From the NCBI GenBank assembly GCA_007449985.2, contig VIIQ02000649.1:741021-805020 (forward strand): a DNA stretch of 64,000 nucleotides, given 5' to 3'. The position numbers were made by a program, and so were the translations under genes. Source of the stretch: Desmodesmus armatus (Eukaryota > Chlorophyta > Chlorophyceae > Sphaeropleales > Scenedesmaceae). Under the pieces are notes generated by a model. The model saw nothing but the letters and a program-made list of their open reading frames with translations, made no database searches and was not told the origin of the DNA. Positions 54,501 to 64,000 of the stretch are shown in pieces; position 1 is the stretch's first letter, and each line of letters starts with the position of its first letter.

Positions 54501-57500
54501 GCCAAGGTAGGGGAAGGGGCAGCTGGTAGTGCACTGGCTTGATGGCGCGCCACTTGCACAAGAGCTGTTGGCCCAAGTGAGGTTGTAGGTGGTGTTGCCG
54601 AGGACCACGGTGGTAGGGAGGCTTGCATTGCAGACCGGTGGTGGTGGCGGCGGTGCCGTGCAGTTGTTGCTCAGCGCCCAGGTGTTGTTGGCAAGGCAAT
54701 CAGCCCTCACCACTCCCAAATAGGGCAAAGGGCAGCTGACGGTGCACTCGCTTGATGGCGCGCCACTTGCACAAGAGCTGTTGGCCCAACCAAGAGGGTA
54801 GGTGACATTGTTCAGGACCACTGTTGCAGGCAGGCTGGCATTGCAGACTGGTGGTGGTGGCGGTGGTGCCGTACAGTTGTTGCTCAGCGCCCAGGTGTTG
54901 CCGGTTGTGCATGTAGCCGTCACCACGCCCAGGTAGGGCAAAGGGCAGCTGGTGACGCACTCGCTTGACGGCGCGCCGCTTGCACAAGAGCTGTTGGCCC
55001 AACCAAGAGGGTAGGTGACGTTGTTCAGGACCACTGTTGCAGGCAGGCTGGCATTGCAGACCGGTGGTGGTGGCGGTGGTGCCGTGCAGTTGTTGCTCAG
55101 CGCCCAGGTGTTGTTGGCAAGACAATCAGCCGTCACCACGCCCAGGTAGGGCAAAGGGCAGCTGACGGTGCACTGGCTTGATGGCGCGCCACTTGCGCAA
55201 GAGCTGTTGGCCCAACCAAGAGGGTAGGTGACGTTGTTCAGGACCACTGTTGCAGGCAGGCTGGCATTGCAGACCGGTGGTGGTGGCGGTGGTGCCGTAC
55301 AGTTGTTGCTCAGCGCCCAGGTGTTGCCGGTTGTGCATGTAGCCGTCACCACGCCCAGGTAGGGCAAAGGGCAGCTGGTGACGCACTCGCTTGACGGCGC
55401 GCCGCTTGCACAAGAGCTGTTGGCCCAACCAAGAGGGTAGGTGACGTTGTTCAGGACCACTGTTGCAGGCAGGCTGGCATTGCAGACCGGTGGTGGTGGC
55501 GGCGGTGCCGTGCAGTTGTTGCTCAGCGCCCAGGTGTTGTTGGCAAGGCAATCAGCCCTCACCACTCCCAAGTAGGGCAAAGGGCAGCTGACGGTGCACT
55601 CGCTTGATGGCGCGCCACTTGCACAAGAGCTGTTGGCCCAACCAAGAGGGTAGGTGACATTGTTCAGGACCACTGTTGCAGGCAGGCTGGCATTGCAGAC
55701 TGGTGGTGGTGGCGGTGGTGCCGTACAGTTGTTGCTCAGCGCCCAGGTGTTGCCGGTTGTGCATGTAGCCGTCACCACGCCCAGGTAGGGCAAAGGGCAG
55801 CTGGTGACGCACTCGCTTGACGGCGCGCCGCTTGCACAAGAGCTGTTGGCCCAACCAAGAGGGTAGGTGACGTTGTTCAGGACCACTGTTGCAGGCAGGC
55901 TGGCATTGCAGACCGGTGGTGGTGGCGGTGGTGCCGTACAGTTGTTGCTCAGCGCCCAGGTGTTGTTGGCAAGGCAATCAGCCCTCACCACGCCCAAGTA
56001 GGGCAAAGGGCAGCTGGTGATGCACTGGCTTGATGGCGCGCCACTTGCACAAGAGCTGTTGGCCCAACCAAGAGGGTAGGTGACGTTGTTCAGGTCCACT
56101 GTTGTAGGCAGGCTGGCATTGCAGACCGGTGGTGGTGGCGGTGGTGCCGTACAGTTGTTGCTCAGCGCCCAGGTGTTGCCGGTTGTGCATGTAGCCGTCA
56201 CCACGCCCAGGTAGGGCAAAGGGCAGCTGGTGACGCACTCGCTTGATGGCGCGCCACTTGCGCAAGAGCTGTTGGCCCAACCAAGAGGGTAGGTGACATT
56301 GCCGATCACCACTGTCGCAGGCAGGCTGGCATTGCAGACTGGTGGTGGTGGCGGTGGTGCCGTACAGTTGTTGCTCAGCGCCCAGGTGTTGCCGGTTGTG
56401 CATGTAGCCGTCACCACGCCCAGGTAGGGCAAAGGGCAGCTGGTGACGCACTCGCTTGATGGCGCGCCACTTGCGCAAGAGCTGTTGGCCCAACCAAGAG
56501 GGTAGGTGACATTGCCGATCACCACTGTCGCAGGAAGGGTGGCATTGCAGACCGGTGGTGGTGGCGGTGGTGCCGTACAGTTGTTAATCAGCGCCCAGGT
56601 GTTGCCGGTTGTGCATGTAGCCGTCACCACGCCCAGGTAGGGCAAAGGGCAGCTGGTGACGCACTCGCTTGATGGCGCGCCACTTGCGCAAGAGCTGTTG
56701 GCCCAACCAAGAGGGTAGGTGACATTGCCGATCACCACTGTCGCAGGAAGGGTGGCATTGCAGACCGGTGGTGGTGGTGGCGGTGCGGTACAGTTGTTGG
56801 TGATATTCCACGTGTTGCCAGCAGCACATGTAGCCGTCACCACGCCTGAGTAGCCAGTAGGGCAGTTGGTGATGCACTGTGAGCCAAGCACCCCGGCAGG
56901 ACAGGAGCCAGCGCCCCATGTGATGCTGCTGGTAGCATTGTTGACGACCACAGAGGTTGGCAGCGTGGCGTTGGTGCATGTCGGTAATGGTTGGATGGTG
57001 CAGTTGTTTGTCAAGGTCCAAGTGTTGCTGCCTGTACATTCAGCTGTCACCACGCCAGTGTATCCCACTGGGCAAGAGGTGGTGCACAGCCGGTCCACGG
57101 GCAGGCTGCAGGTGCCATTGCTCCATGTGATGTTGCGGGTCACGTTGCTGATGACGATCGTGGTTGGTGGCAGTGAAGTACACCCTGCAGGCACAAACAA
57201 ACAATCGCAGTTGCTGAGTCGTAGGTTCTAGGGCTAGAGGAAACATGAGGAAAGTATGGGTAGAGGTGGACGAGTAGCAGCAGCTTACGAATGGTGGCGG
57301 CCCCAGGCAAGATTGCACGCATCTCACACATAAGTGCTGTGACGTCTGAACTGACTTCAAGGGCAGTGAGCTAGCGGGGGGGGGGGGGGGAACCAGTGCT
57401 GCACACCCACGGCCTGTTCGCATGCTCGCGTCGCAACAGCATGCACCGTGCCCAAATCAAGTGCAAACACGAGTGCGGTCAAACTTGAAGTGTGACGTTG

Positions 57501-60500
57501 ATGCGCGCATTCAATTTTTTCGCTCCGTGCACTTACGATCGAGTGGTGCCGGTGAAGGAGATGGCGACGTGAAGTTGGGGGATGGGGATGGCGAGGTGAT
57601 ATTGGGGGATGGCGAGGGCACAGGTGATGGCGATGGCGAGGTGATGTTGGGTGATGGCGATGGCGCTGGCGATGGCGAGGGAACGGGAGAAGGTGATGGT
57701 GAAGTGATGTTTGGTGATGGAGACACCTGCAAAGACGGTGTCAGGGAACACAGGAAACAGCAGCACAAAGGAGGCCAGACAAGTTTTGCAATCAGCTTGC
57801 TGTAAGCACACACCCAAGTGATTGTAGCCGGCGCCAGGTGCTGCTTGCGGGTCAAGGTGGCAATCGGGAATGACAGCAAAAATGATGCACTTGTGTTGGC
57901 TGTCGACAGCATTTGTCCGCATTACACACCAGGACTAGTCCCATGGACCTATGTGGCCACTTACCCCTGGTGACGGGCTGGGAGAAGGCTGTTCGCATCA
58001 ACGACATGGGGTGCGGCGGGCAGGTCAGCAGGCACAGCAGGGGTGTTGGGCATAATCAGTGTGATAACATACAAGTGGCAGTACTGCCACCAGGCCTGGC
58101 CCCTCCATTGGATCTGACGGCTTGCTCAAGGACCGGGAATGTACTGCTCGTGCTGCCCAGGCAGCACTGCATGCTGTCACTACAGCATTATCAGAAATTA
58201 CAGCATGGCTGCAACTGTGGTTTGAAAAGTATCCTACTGTGTACGGCATCCAACCTACTGCGGAGAGGCACAGCATCACAGCTGACACGCCATGTTCATG
58301 AAGGCGAGAGCATATGCGCATATCCCAGGCAATTTTGCAGCAGGGTGCAGAACCTACCGGAAGTGGACTTGGACTTGGGCTCGGAGTGGGGCTTGGGGAG
58401 GGCCTTGGGGAGGGGCTTGGGGTAGGGCTTGGGCTTGGGCTGGGGCTGGGGCTTGGGGTGGGGCTGGGGCTGGGGCTTGGGGTGGGGCTTGGGCTTGGAG
58501 TGGGGCTTGGGCTTGGGCTTGGAGTGGGGCTTGGGCTGGGGCTAGGCACTGAAGGTGATGGACTGGGGCTTGCTGGTCCCGGGGATGGACTTGGAGAGGG
58601 GCCAGGTGACTGCAAGCAGCACATATGGACGGTGGTGATGATGTTGGTGAGGAAGCGGTACTACCTAGTAGCAAGTCTGTTTGAAAAGGCTCACACAGGC
58701 AGGTCACTCCCTTGCTGCGCTCCAAGGAACAGCTGACGGCTGCTGCCTGTCTCCGTATGGCTGTCATCAATGCTGCGATTGGTGCATCCGGGATTTCTTG
58801 CATGCTTATGACCGCTTCATTGCCTTCTGACTGCCAACAGCCAACAGTCGTGCATCGCGCTGCATGCGCATGGATCCCGTTCCTCTGCTCGAAAGCCAGT
58901 GGTCGCTGGCTTCACTTGTAAAAAGCTTACCGGGCTGGGGCTTGGCGGTGTGGGGGATGGGCTTGGCACGGGGGGCTGCGGGGAGGGGCTGGGCGATGGG
59001 GCTGGGGAGAGGGGCTGGGCGATGGGGGCTGGGGGGAGGGGCTGGGCGGCATGGGGGATGGGCTTGGCTCCGGCAGGGGAGGAGAAGGCATGGGGCTGGG
59101 GCTGGGGGGAAGAGGTGGTGATGGGGAGGGACTGGGGCTTGGGGGAACAGGTGGTGAAGGAGAGGGGCTGACTGGTGGCGGCTGGGGTGAAGGGCTGGGT
59201 GGCATGGGGGACGGGCTGGGCTCTGGCAGGGGAGGATTGGGGCTGGGGCTGGGGGGAAGAGGAGGAGACGGAGAGGGGCTTGGGGGCTGGGGGGATGGGC
59301 TTGGTGGCGGCACAGGAGAAGGGCTGGGCCTGGGCGGCTGCGCGCATCATAAACGCAGCAGCAGCATGAGCCAGAGTGTGTGAGAGGGAGCTAGCACGGG
59401 CTGATGATCAGTGCAAGGAAGTGCACGGGCGCCCTTGTGCATGCTTGCTGAGTAGGTATCATCATGATCACACATGCAGGTGATACAGCAAAGCTGCCAT
59501 GCAAACCACTGGGATGCCACGACAAGCACAAACTGCTGAATGCATGGGGCGCATGAAAGTGAACAGCCAATTTTGCTGTGGTGCAGGTCGAGCATGCTGC
59601 TGCTGCTGCTGGTCGATTATGCTGCTGCCACAGACTCATGCTGATGCGCTGCTGCTGCACCTGCCAGTCTGGCAGCAGTCTTGCAGGTGGCTGCGAGCAG
59701 CCGCTGACACACTAGGCGAGCTACAATGCTGCAATGGCTGCAGCTCTTCCAGCAAAACTTACAGTTGGAGATGGTGAGGGTGTAGGGGGCCTTGGAGAGG
59801 GTGACGGTCCAGGTGTTGGTGAAAAGCCGTAATACTGCGTTCAAGAGCCACACAGCATGCAGCAGACAAGAGGTGTACGTTTATGCAGCAGGCCGCAGCA
59901 ACTCATAGCTATGACTAGAGAGCGGCCAGCAACGGGACCCCAACAACAACAGGCTAGCTAGCTCATCAGCTGGAAAGCGTCCGACCCCAAACCCTATGCC
60001 AGCCGGATATGAATGCCCAAGTGGACTGCAGTATCTAGATCTGCAGAGGATGCGCATTGTGACGGCGCACCAGCCGGCTGTGAGCTGCCCTGTGGTGTGA
60101 TGTGCATGGTGCAACACTTGTGCGCGATATCGCCATTCCTGCGAAGCAGCACAAAGGCCCGCTCCCGCAGTGTCGCTACTGCCGCTGCTACTGGTGGTAC
60201 TGGTTGGACTGCTGCTGCTGCTGCTTTCGGACCTGGCAGCGCTGTCCCGCTCACCTCACAAGAGCCGCGTTTGTAGCTGGCCCCCTTTGTTTCAAAACAC
60301 CCTGATTGACACAGCCCTCGCCTCCCTCTGCCTCATAGAACCTTGAGCACATGTCTGGGAATGTTGTACCGCAGGGCCCCACCCTGTTCCAGTCATACTT
60401 GATCCGCTGGCACGCATTGCGGTCGCCGCAGAAGCTGACGTGCATGGTGACCTGAAGGCGCGTACTCTGTGGGTAAGGCAATGGGAGGCAGCACAGCACA

Positions 60501-62454
60501 GCACAGCACACGACAGGACAGCAGGATGAGTTGAAGTCAGGGCGGTGCATGTCACATATTCACGGTGTCATGAAGCAGTCAAGGGGGTAGAACAGCAGAG
60601 AGAGGCTGATAATACAAAGGTGGGTGAGAGCTGTAGAGGACCTGTACACAGGTTCAGAAGTGCGGGCTCAGGCGCAGGACACAGCCTGCCTCCAGCTTCC
60701 TGCTGCACACGCATGCTATGCAAGTACGCTGCCGTTCCTGCCCCAACCAGCACCCAGACCAACAGCACAGTTTCCATGACCACACATGACCCTGCAGTGC
60801 CCCCACCCCGCAATGCGAGCCCAGCACCGCAGCAGCAGCAGTTGCCGCAAGCTTCTACCCAGCCACTTGAAGTGCGCAGCAGTCACATTGCGCCCCCGGC
60901 CCCGCCCGCGCCCGCGCTCCCAACCCGTCCGCGCGCCGGCCTCGCCCCCGTTCCTGCTCCACCCCCATACACGCCCCCCATCCTCGCCCCCGCCCTCACC
61001 CGTCTGGACATGCGCGCGCGCTGCGCAACAATCCCATCGCCGGCTGCCACCTCTTGTTGACTTTTTGCAATCTCCTCTGCCAGCGCTGCTGCTCCTGCTG
61101 CAAGCTCTTCTGCCGTTGGCAGTGGCTCCTCTGCTGCTGCTGTATCAACCACTGTCCGGTTGTTGACGTTGACGTCAGACAGGGTCACGATGGCTGCATT
61201 GGGGAGTTCAGCAGTACTGCCAGGGCGGCCAGTGGCGCCGGAGGTAGACAAGACTGACTGAATATTGATGGAGCTCGGCCTTGCACCGCGGTTGATGAGG
61301 TACTCTCGTACCCCCTCCATCTCCACTCGCCTGCGTCTGTGACTGCGCCACGGACTGTGTACCGCAGGGTAACGCGCTGGCGGGAGCACCTGGTGGATCC
61401 GGAGCAGCACACTGCAAGCAGCAGCAGCAAATTGACAGCAGCAGCAAAGTGACAACACTATGTCCAACAGCCGTGGACGCGCATCAGTTTGCGACGCGTC
61501 AAGGCAGCAGGGCGGCAACAGGGGGGTGCACCACAAACTCAGTTCCATTCAGCATCGATTGAATTGTGTGGCGGACACGCGTGTGAGTGTGAGATTGCAT
61601 GCATGTATGCATGCGCATGTGTTTGCTTTGTAAGGCCTATGTGCGTATGCGTCAGTGTGTGCATGTCCCCCCCCCCCCCCCCCCGCCCAGCACAGATGCA
61701 GCGTCCGTGCCACCTTCAAACAACAGTGTTGTGCCATGTCGTCACACTGTTGATGCCTCAACCAGTACACAGCATGCATGCACTGCTATCATGGTTGCCG
61801 GATGGATGCTTGCCCATATAAACCCTCCCACAACCCCTTCCCGCATCTTCCTCCAGCGCGCCCCTAATCCCTCCCCCTGCCCTCTATAGCACATCCCAGA
61901 CCTCCAGAGGACTTCTAACAAGCATCATACGTACTGTGTGTTGTGAATGGACATTACTTGACAACATGCATGCACACGATCCTCAGCCTCCTTCCCTGGC
62001 TGCCCCAAGCAACATGAGCGCCTCAGACCCCAGGTTGCCCCAAGCAGCCTGACAGCCTCAGCTTACTTGGTGCGCTCTTGCTCCGCCTGCTAGACTGCCT
62101 CACGCACGTGCACTGCGCGCGCGCGGCCCGATTCGCAACGCAGCCTGAGGGGCACTTGTTTCCCCTGGACCTTGTGGGAATGAAAGGTGCATCTACAGTG
62201 GTGCCTGTACCCGTGTCCTGCTGACCCTGTATTGGGAGTGTCCCCCCGGAGTCAACCAAGCCTGGAGTACTGATGGCAACAGGTGATCCGATGACATCTG
62301 GCTGTGCTACTGGTTGCTGTTGCTGTTGCTGTTGCGGCTGCTGCTCCTGCAGGGACTGCTGCTGCAGCTGCAGCTGCTCCTGAGCCCCCAGGGGGGTGCT
62401 CAGCAGTAGCAGCACCAGCACACCCCACCATGGGGAGTGCGGGGCTGCCCGCAT
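51553..62454 (-). CDS. Giant secreted Ser/Pro-rich protein with 15 six-Cys modules and an NHL-type propeller
   Basis: Thirteen exons: 62454-62108, 61411-61000, 60466-60260, 59834-59763, 59337-58931, 58609-58358, 57726-57537, 57184-54221, 53872-53606, 53337-53189, 53006-52598, 52430-52131 and 51899-51553. The product is about 2,107 residues. Order: signal peptide ([19 protein letters not shown]), Gln-rich segment, an unassigned region, (SP)n/PPSPSP linkers as in pherophorin-like hydroxyproline-rich proteins, 14 modules joined by PPPPPP in one 2.96-kb exon, one more module with an SPSPEP tail, then NHL-like blades with TVAG, GDG-x-(P/L)[15 protein letters not shown] and [14 protein letters not shown]. 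Exon 5 is 407 nt, one short of frame. The exon 1-2 join is the weakest, with GTGCGT and GTGAGG both possible. It is probably a cell-wall or matrix protein. The propeller may bind a partner. Confidence 0.85.
54221..57184 (-). repeat. Tandem array of 14 six-Cys modules with hexaproline linkers
   Basis: Most modules are 71 residues (213 bp) with six Cys and motifs [21 protein letters not shown] and NTWALSNNC, then TAPPPPPPV. Modules 7-12 alternate two versions (CVTSC...TCTTGN and CTVSC...DCLANN), so the DNA repeats every 426 bp (54700-55977). Each module has about four Asn-X-Ser/Thr sites. The first two and last two modules are most diverged, as expected if the array grew in the middle. Confidence 0.95.
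57376..57390. repeat. Long G homopolymer in intron 7 of the second giant gene
   Basis: About 15 G in a row on the plus strand. A matching long C run of about 18 lies at 61667-61684 in intron 1. Both are places where assemblies often miscount. Confidence 0.9.
58358..59337 (-). other. Ser/Pro-rich (hydroxyproline-rich glycoprotein) linker exons 5-6
   Basis: Exon 5 encodes [15 protein letters not shown] and [13 protein letters not shown] repeats. Exon 6 encodes nearly pure (SP)n/(TPSPSPSP)n. In volvocine algae such stretches are hydroxylated and arabinosylated to form stiff rods. Exon 7 (57726-57537) continues with [13 protein letters not shown], mixing in N-glycosylation sites. Confidence 0.85.
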
Positions 62455-64000
62455 TGACCAGAACGGTTGAAACTGGTCACAAGTCTTTACTGCGCTGCGG
62501 TCCTTGGCCAAGTACGGAGAAACCCACAACAGCAGCACCTGCAACGATCAGCAGTAGCACTTGTAAGCAGTGGCGCCCGGACAATCTGTACAAGAGAGAT
62601 CATCTAATCGGCACTTCACAACCCCATTTGAATCAGAGCGCACCTGCAGAAGTCTTCCTCGAAGAAGAGCTGCTGATCTTCTGAACTCCAATGCTGTCAA
62701 ATGCGCCTTTCTTTTGTAATCTGTTCAGTTCTACTGATACTTCGGACACAAAGATGGTTGAACATGCGGAGCCTGAGACTTGCTCATGCCGGCATTCCAC
62801 TTCCCATAGTCCCTGCACAACCGCGAACTTCGGTAGGAGGGACCAACGGTGCCAGCACTGCAAGGGGGAAAGGACCGATTGAACGAATTGCAGATGTTAT
62901 AGGAGAAACCTCTGTGGAGTCGTTGACACGGTACTCTCGCACCGGCCGTTCTAAGGGAAGCTGGCAGGTCATACTTCAAAATCTGTCCCAACACGATGGA
63001 TCCACAATGCATACATCAGAACACTATCTATTGACGTTTTGAAAGAACTTTGGCATCGGCTGTCTGCTTCAACCGTGCAACATGTTTGCTGCAGACCCTC
63101 CGGCTGCCAGCCTGGCATATGTGTTTCACTGCGCCAACGTTTGGTGAGAGTAACAGAGCAAGAGTTGGGGTGCTGATGTTAGTGATGAAGAGGTCGAGCC
63201 GTTTGCCAAGCCTCCATCCCCCAGCATAATCCCACTCCCAGGCCCCTCAGGGTTGCACATGCAGTGTTGTGTAGAGCACTCAAGATTTTGCAGACCTGGG
63301 TTGCAACAGTACCCCAGAAAGTATTCTAGATCACTGTGTAACACACATGTCAAAAGTGCCACTAGCACTCAGAGCTGGGACACCCTGGGCTTGGGGGGCC
63401 AGCATGATTTGTCAAGACAAGTGTGCAGTGCTGTACCTGGCCTCGCCTCTGCTCAGCAGCTGACTAGCAAGGTAGAAACAAGGGGGCGTTGAAAATGGGG
63501 GTGCAGCCAAAAACGACGCAGCAGCACAGGCAGTGGCCTGATGGGGCAACTGTCGTCAACAATGGTCACGACTGACACCAAGCAGCGTGCTGTCATGCAG
63601 AACAAAACGTCTGATGCGTTCAGAGTAGCTGCCAAAATAGCGGATTGCAGCCCTGCAGCAGCAAGCTTGAAAGCTACTGCCAACGGCAGGGTCTTAGACC
63701 CCACCACTGTGTGCAGCGCAGCACCGCACACGCAGCACCAAGGCCCCAGTCCGTAAAAGAATGTACCCTGGAAGCAGCAGATTGGGCCCTGCTGCACCAT
63801 ACTGAAAGAACCGTTTGAGCAGCAGTCAAACTGAGAGGCGTGCGGAGACCCCCTGCCAAAGTGAAGCAGCAGCTGCCCTACCTTCTCCCAAAGTATATGT
63901 TCAATAGTCCGAACTAAGTTGTACTTTTGCTTCTCACTCGCCGCCTGTGCTGGGGACCGAGAATACTTGTTGGGCTAGGTGTAGTTGGTCAAAGTCTGGA
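62455..64000. other. Upstream region of the second giant gene; no gene recognised
   Basis: Should contain the promoter of the minus-strand giant gene near 62,450-62,700. Open frames such as 62701-63042 (plus) lack recognisable domains. Nothing else is supported up to the window end. Confidence 0.4.

Noticed and set aside
54265..57039. Series of 141-codon minus-strand frames with [15 protein letters not shown] repeats
   Set aside because: Out-of-frame reading of the six-Cys module array. Their exact 426-bp spacing was useful only as evidence of the repeat period.
3294..57184. Regularly spaced repeats that might suggest CRISPR arrays
   Set aside because: All are contiguous tandem repeats without unique spacers, in a nuclear eukaryotic context, and most are coding or intronic.
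62701..63042. Plus-strand frame of 113 codons upstream of the second giant gene
   Set aside because: No recognisable domain, and competing frames exist on the other strand. Left as unassigned.

Overview
The window looks like nuclear DNA of a green alga, probably a chlorophycean related to Chlamydomonas, Volvox or Scenedesmus. No species is named because nothing in the sequence fixes one. The reasons are short genes cut by many GT-AG introns, dense CAG/CTG tracts giving Gln/Ala runs, extracellular proteins with Ser-Pro and poly-Pro linkers like hydroxyproline-rich cell-wall proteins, and TTTAGGG-type telomere words inside introns. All gene models were read by hand from exon phase, splice sites and family motifs. 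There is no transcript evidence.

Layout. 2.0-8.1 kb (minus): a Gln/Ala-rich low-complexity protein of about 1,900 residues. 9.1-12.4 kb (plus): a complete LTR element with identical 267-bp LTRs, a 5-bp target duplication, a primer site matching half an initiator tRNA-Met, and only a Gag gene. 13.9-14.95 kb (minus): a two-exon F-box-like/coiled-coil protein. 15.8-18.6 kb (plus): an eight-exon N6AMT1/HEMK2 methyltransferase. 19.15-19.75 kb (minus): a small secreted glycoprotein. 20.6-23.5 kb (minus): a six-exon MTG1-type circularly permuted GTPase.

Main content. 25.3-45.4 kb (plus) holds a 36-exon gene for a secreted protein of about 2,435 residues: signal peptide, a bulb-lectin-like region, two related Cys-paired domains, two C-type lectin domains (one EPN, one QPD), and 24 six-cysteine sushi/CCP-like modules. 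All 32 exons from 4 to 35 are phase 1-1. The C-terminal half is a four-exon block repeated three times, then a three-exon block repeated four times. Facing it, 51.55-62.45 kb (minus) encodes a second secreted giant: signal peptide, Gln-rich segment, Ser/Pro-rich linkers, 14 tandem six-cysteine modules joined by hexaproline linkers in one exon, one more module, and a C-terminal NHL-type propeller. The two giants share the module type and its phase-1 borders, so this 37-kb stretch is probably a locus for extracellular-matrix or surface-recognition proteins.

Two coding exons contain a G/C homopolymer exactly one base too short to hold frame (near 5,545 and 58,998). This suggests assembly homopolymer errors, or real frameshifts. 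Between genes I see mainly non-coding sequence with simple repeats and a few striking palindromes.
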